Positions 63,701 to 64,000 of a stretch of DNA of 64,000 nucleotides are shown here, piece by piece (position 1 is the stretch's first letter; each line of letters opens with the position of its first letter). Where the stretch lies: assembly GCA_035041965.1 (NCBI GenBank), contig JAPYMA010000216.1, positions 372,001-436,000 of the forward strand, written 5' to 3'. This DNA is from Anisakis pegreffii. Taxonomy: Eukaryota > Nematoda > Chromadorea > Rhabditida > Anisakidae. The notes under the pieces are model-generated. The model was not told where the DNA came from. It did no database searches and saw only the letters and a program-made list of their open reading frames with translations. The position numbers were made by a program, and so were the translations under genes.

Positions 63701-64000
63701 TAACATCGACCTGGTGCTACAGAACGACTGCTGAGTAACATTAGAAGATGATTAAAGTACTGAGGAGACTGGACTGAAACAGGCAATATACCAGGTGATA
63801 AAATGAGGTACTGTCATATTCAATCATCATGAGATACTGCTTTTAAAAAATTGGTCCTTCCCATCCACCAATCCTTACGGTTAATGAATTAAGCTCCGAT
63901 CATCGATGAATGCACAATATTTGTAAGTGGGAAATAAATTTCGCCAAGAAAGACAAGTCGCCCAAATCAGAACGAACCAACTGAACAAGTCCTAAAATCT
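60786..64000. other. No gene seen; presumed mesh upstream region
   Basis: AT-rich DNA. The largest frames (62531-62896 minus and 62823-63155 plus) have no recognisable domain and no clear splice sites. A poly-A run lies at about 62037-62049. The TTTTCAG just upstream of the mesh ATG (near 60798) may be an SL1 or intron acceptor, so a 5' noncoding exon may lie here. Confidence 0.45.

Noticed and set aside
1..64000. CRISPR arrays, bacterial operons, viral genes
   Set aside because: None seen; the window is eukaryotic with spliced genes throughout.

Overview
The window looks like nuclear DNA of a chromadorean nematode. The evidence is AT-rich sequence with many short GT-AG introns, two HSP12-family small heat-shock proteins of a nematode type, a mesh (NIDO-AMOP-vWD-sushi) protein, an ERp72-type PDI ending in KTEL, and degenerate hexamer arrays related to the nematode telomere repeat TTAGGC. 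There are no bacterial features. Gene models were built by hand by joining reading frames at splice sites with matching phase. Five of them (HSP12 pair, ERp72, RPL6, acyl-CoA synthetase, mesh) close exactly in frame and at the length expected for their families.

Layout. 0.5-3.6 kb (+): HORMA-domain meiotic axis protein (HIM-3/HTP type), with weaker exon-like pieces to 4.9 kb. 7.0-9.4 kb (-): PP1-like phosphatase with damaged metal-binding residues. 10.3-11.25 kb (+): possible small membrane protein. 14.0-15.0 kb (-): F-box protein. 17.0-17.65 and 19.4-19.96 kb (-): tandem HSP12 genes. 23.2-27.7 kb (-): ERp72/PDIA4. 29.8-31.7 kb (-): ribosomal protein L6. 33.7-34.45 kb (-): secreted phospholipase A2-like gene. 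36.6-45.2 kb (-): long-chain acyl-CoA synthetase, 16 exons. 46.1-48.0 kb (-): wreck of a non-LTR retrotransposon. 49.06-60.8 kb (-): mesh orthologue, 29 exons, 1476 aa. 60.8-64 kb: no gene seen.

Most confident genes lie on the minus strand and are unrelated in function: secretory-pathway folding (ERp72), translation (RPL6), lipid activation (ACSL), lipid hydrolysis (PLA2-like), epithelial junction/apical membrane (mesh) and stress chaperones (HSP12). The spacing between them is too wide for a typical nematode operon, so I do not call one.

The most unusual signals are: (1) four separate degenerate TTAGGC/GCCTAA hexamer arrays, one enclosed by inverted repeats like a small non-autonomous transposon; (2) an open, spliceable PP1-like gene that lacks essential catalytic residues; (3) a high share (20 of 57 counted introns) of GTT-type 5' splice sites; (4) a decayed LINE and a tRNA-like A-box/B-box element inside an RPL6 intron. 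I found no wholly new multi-gene system.
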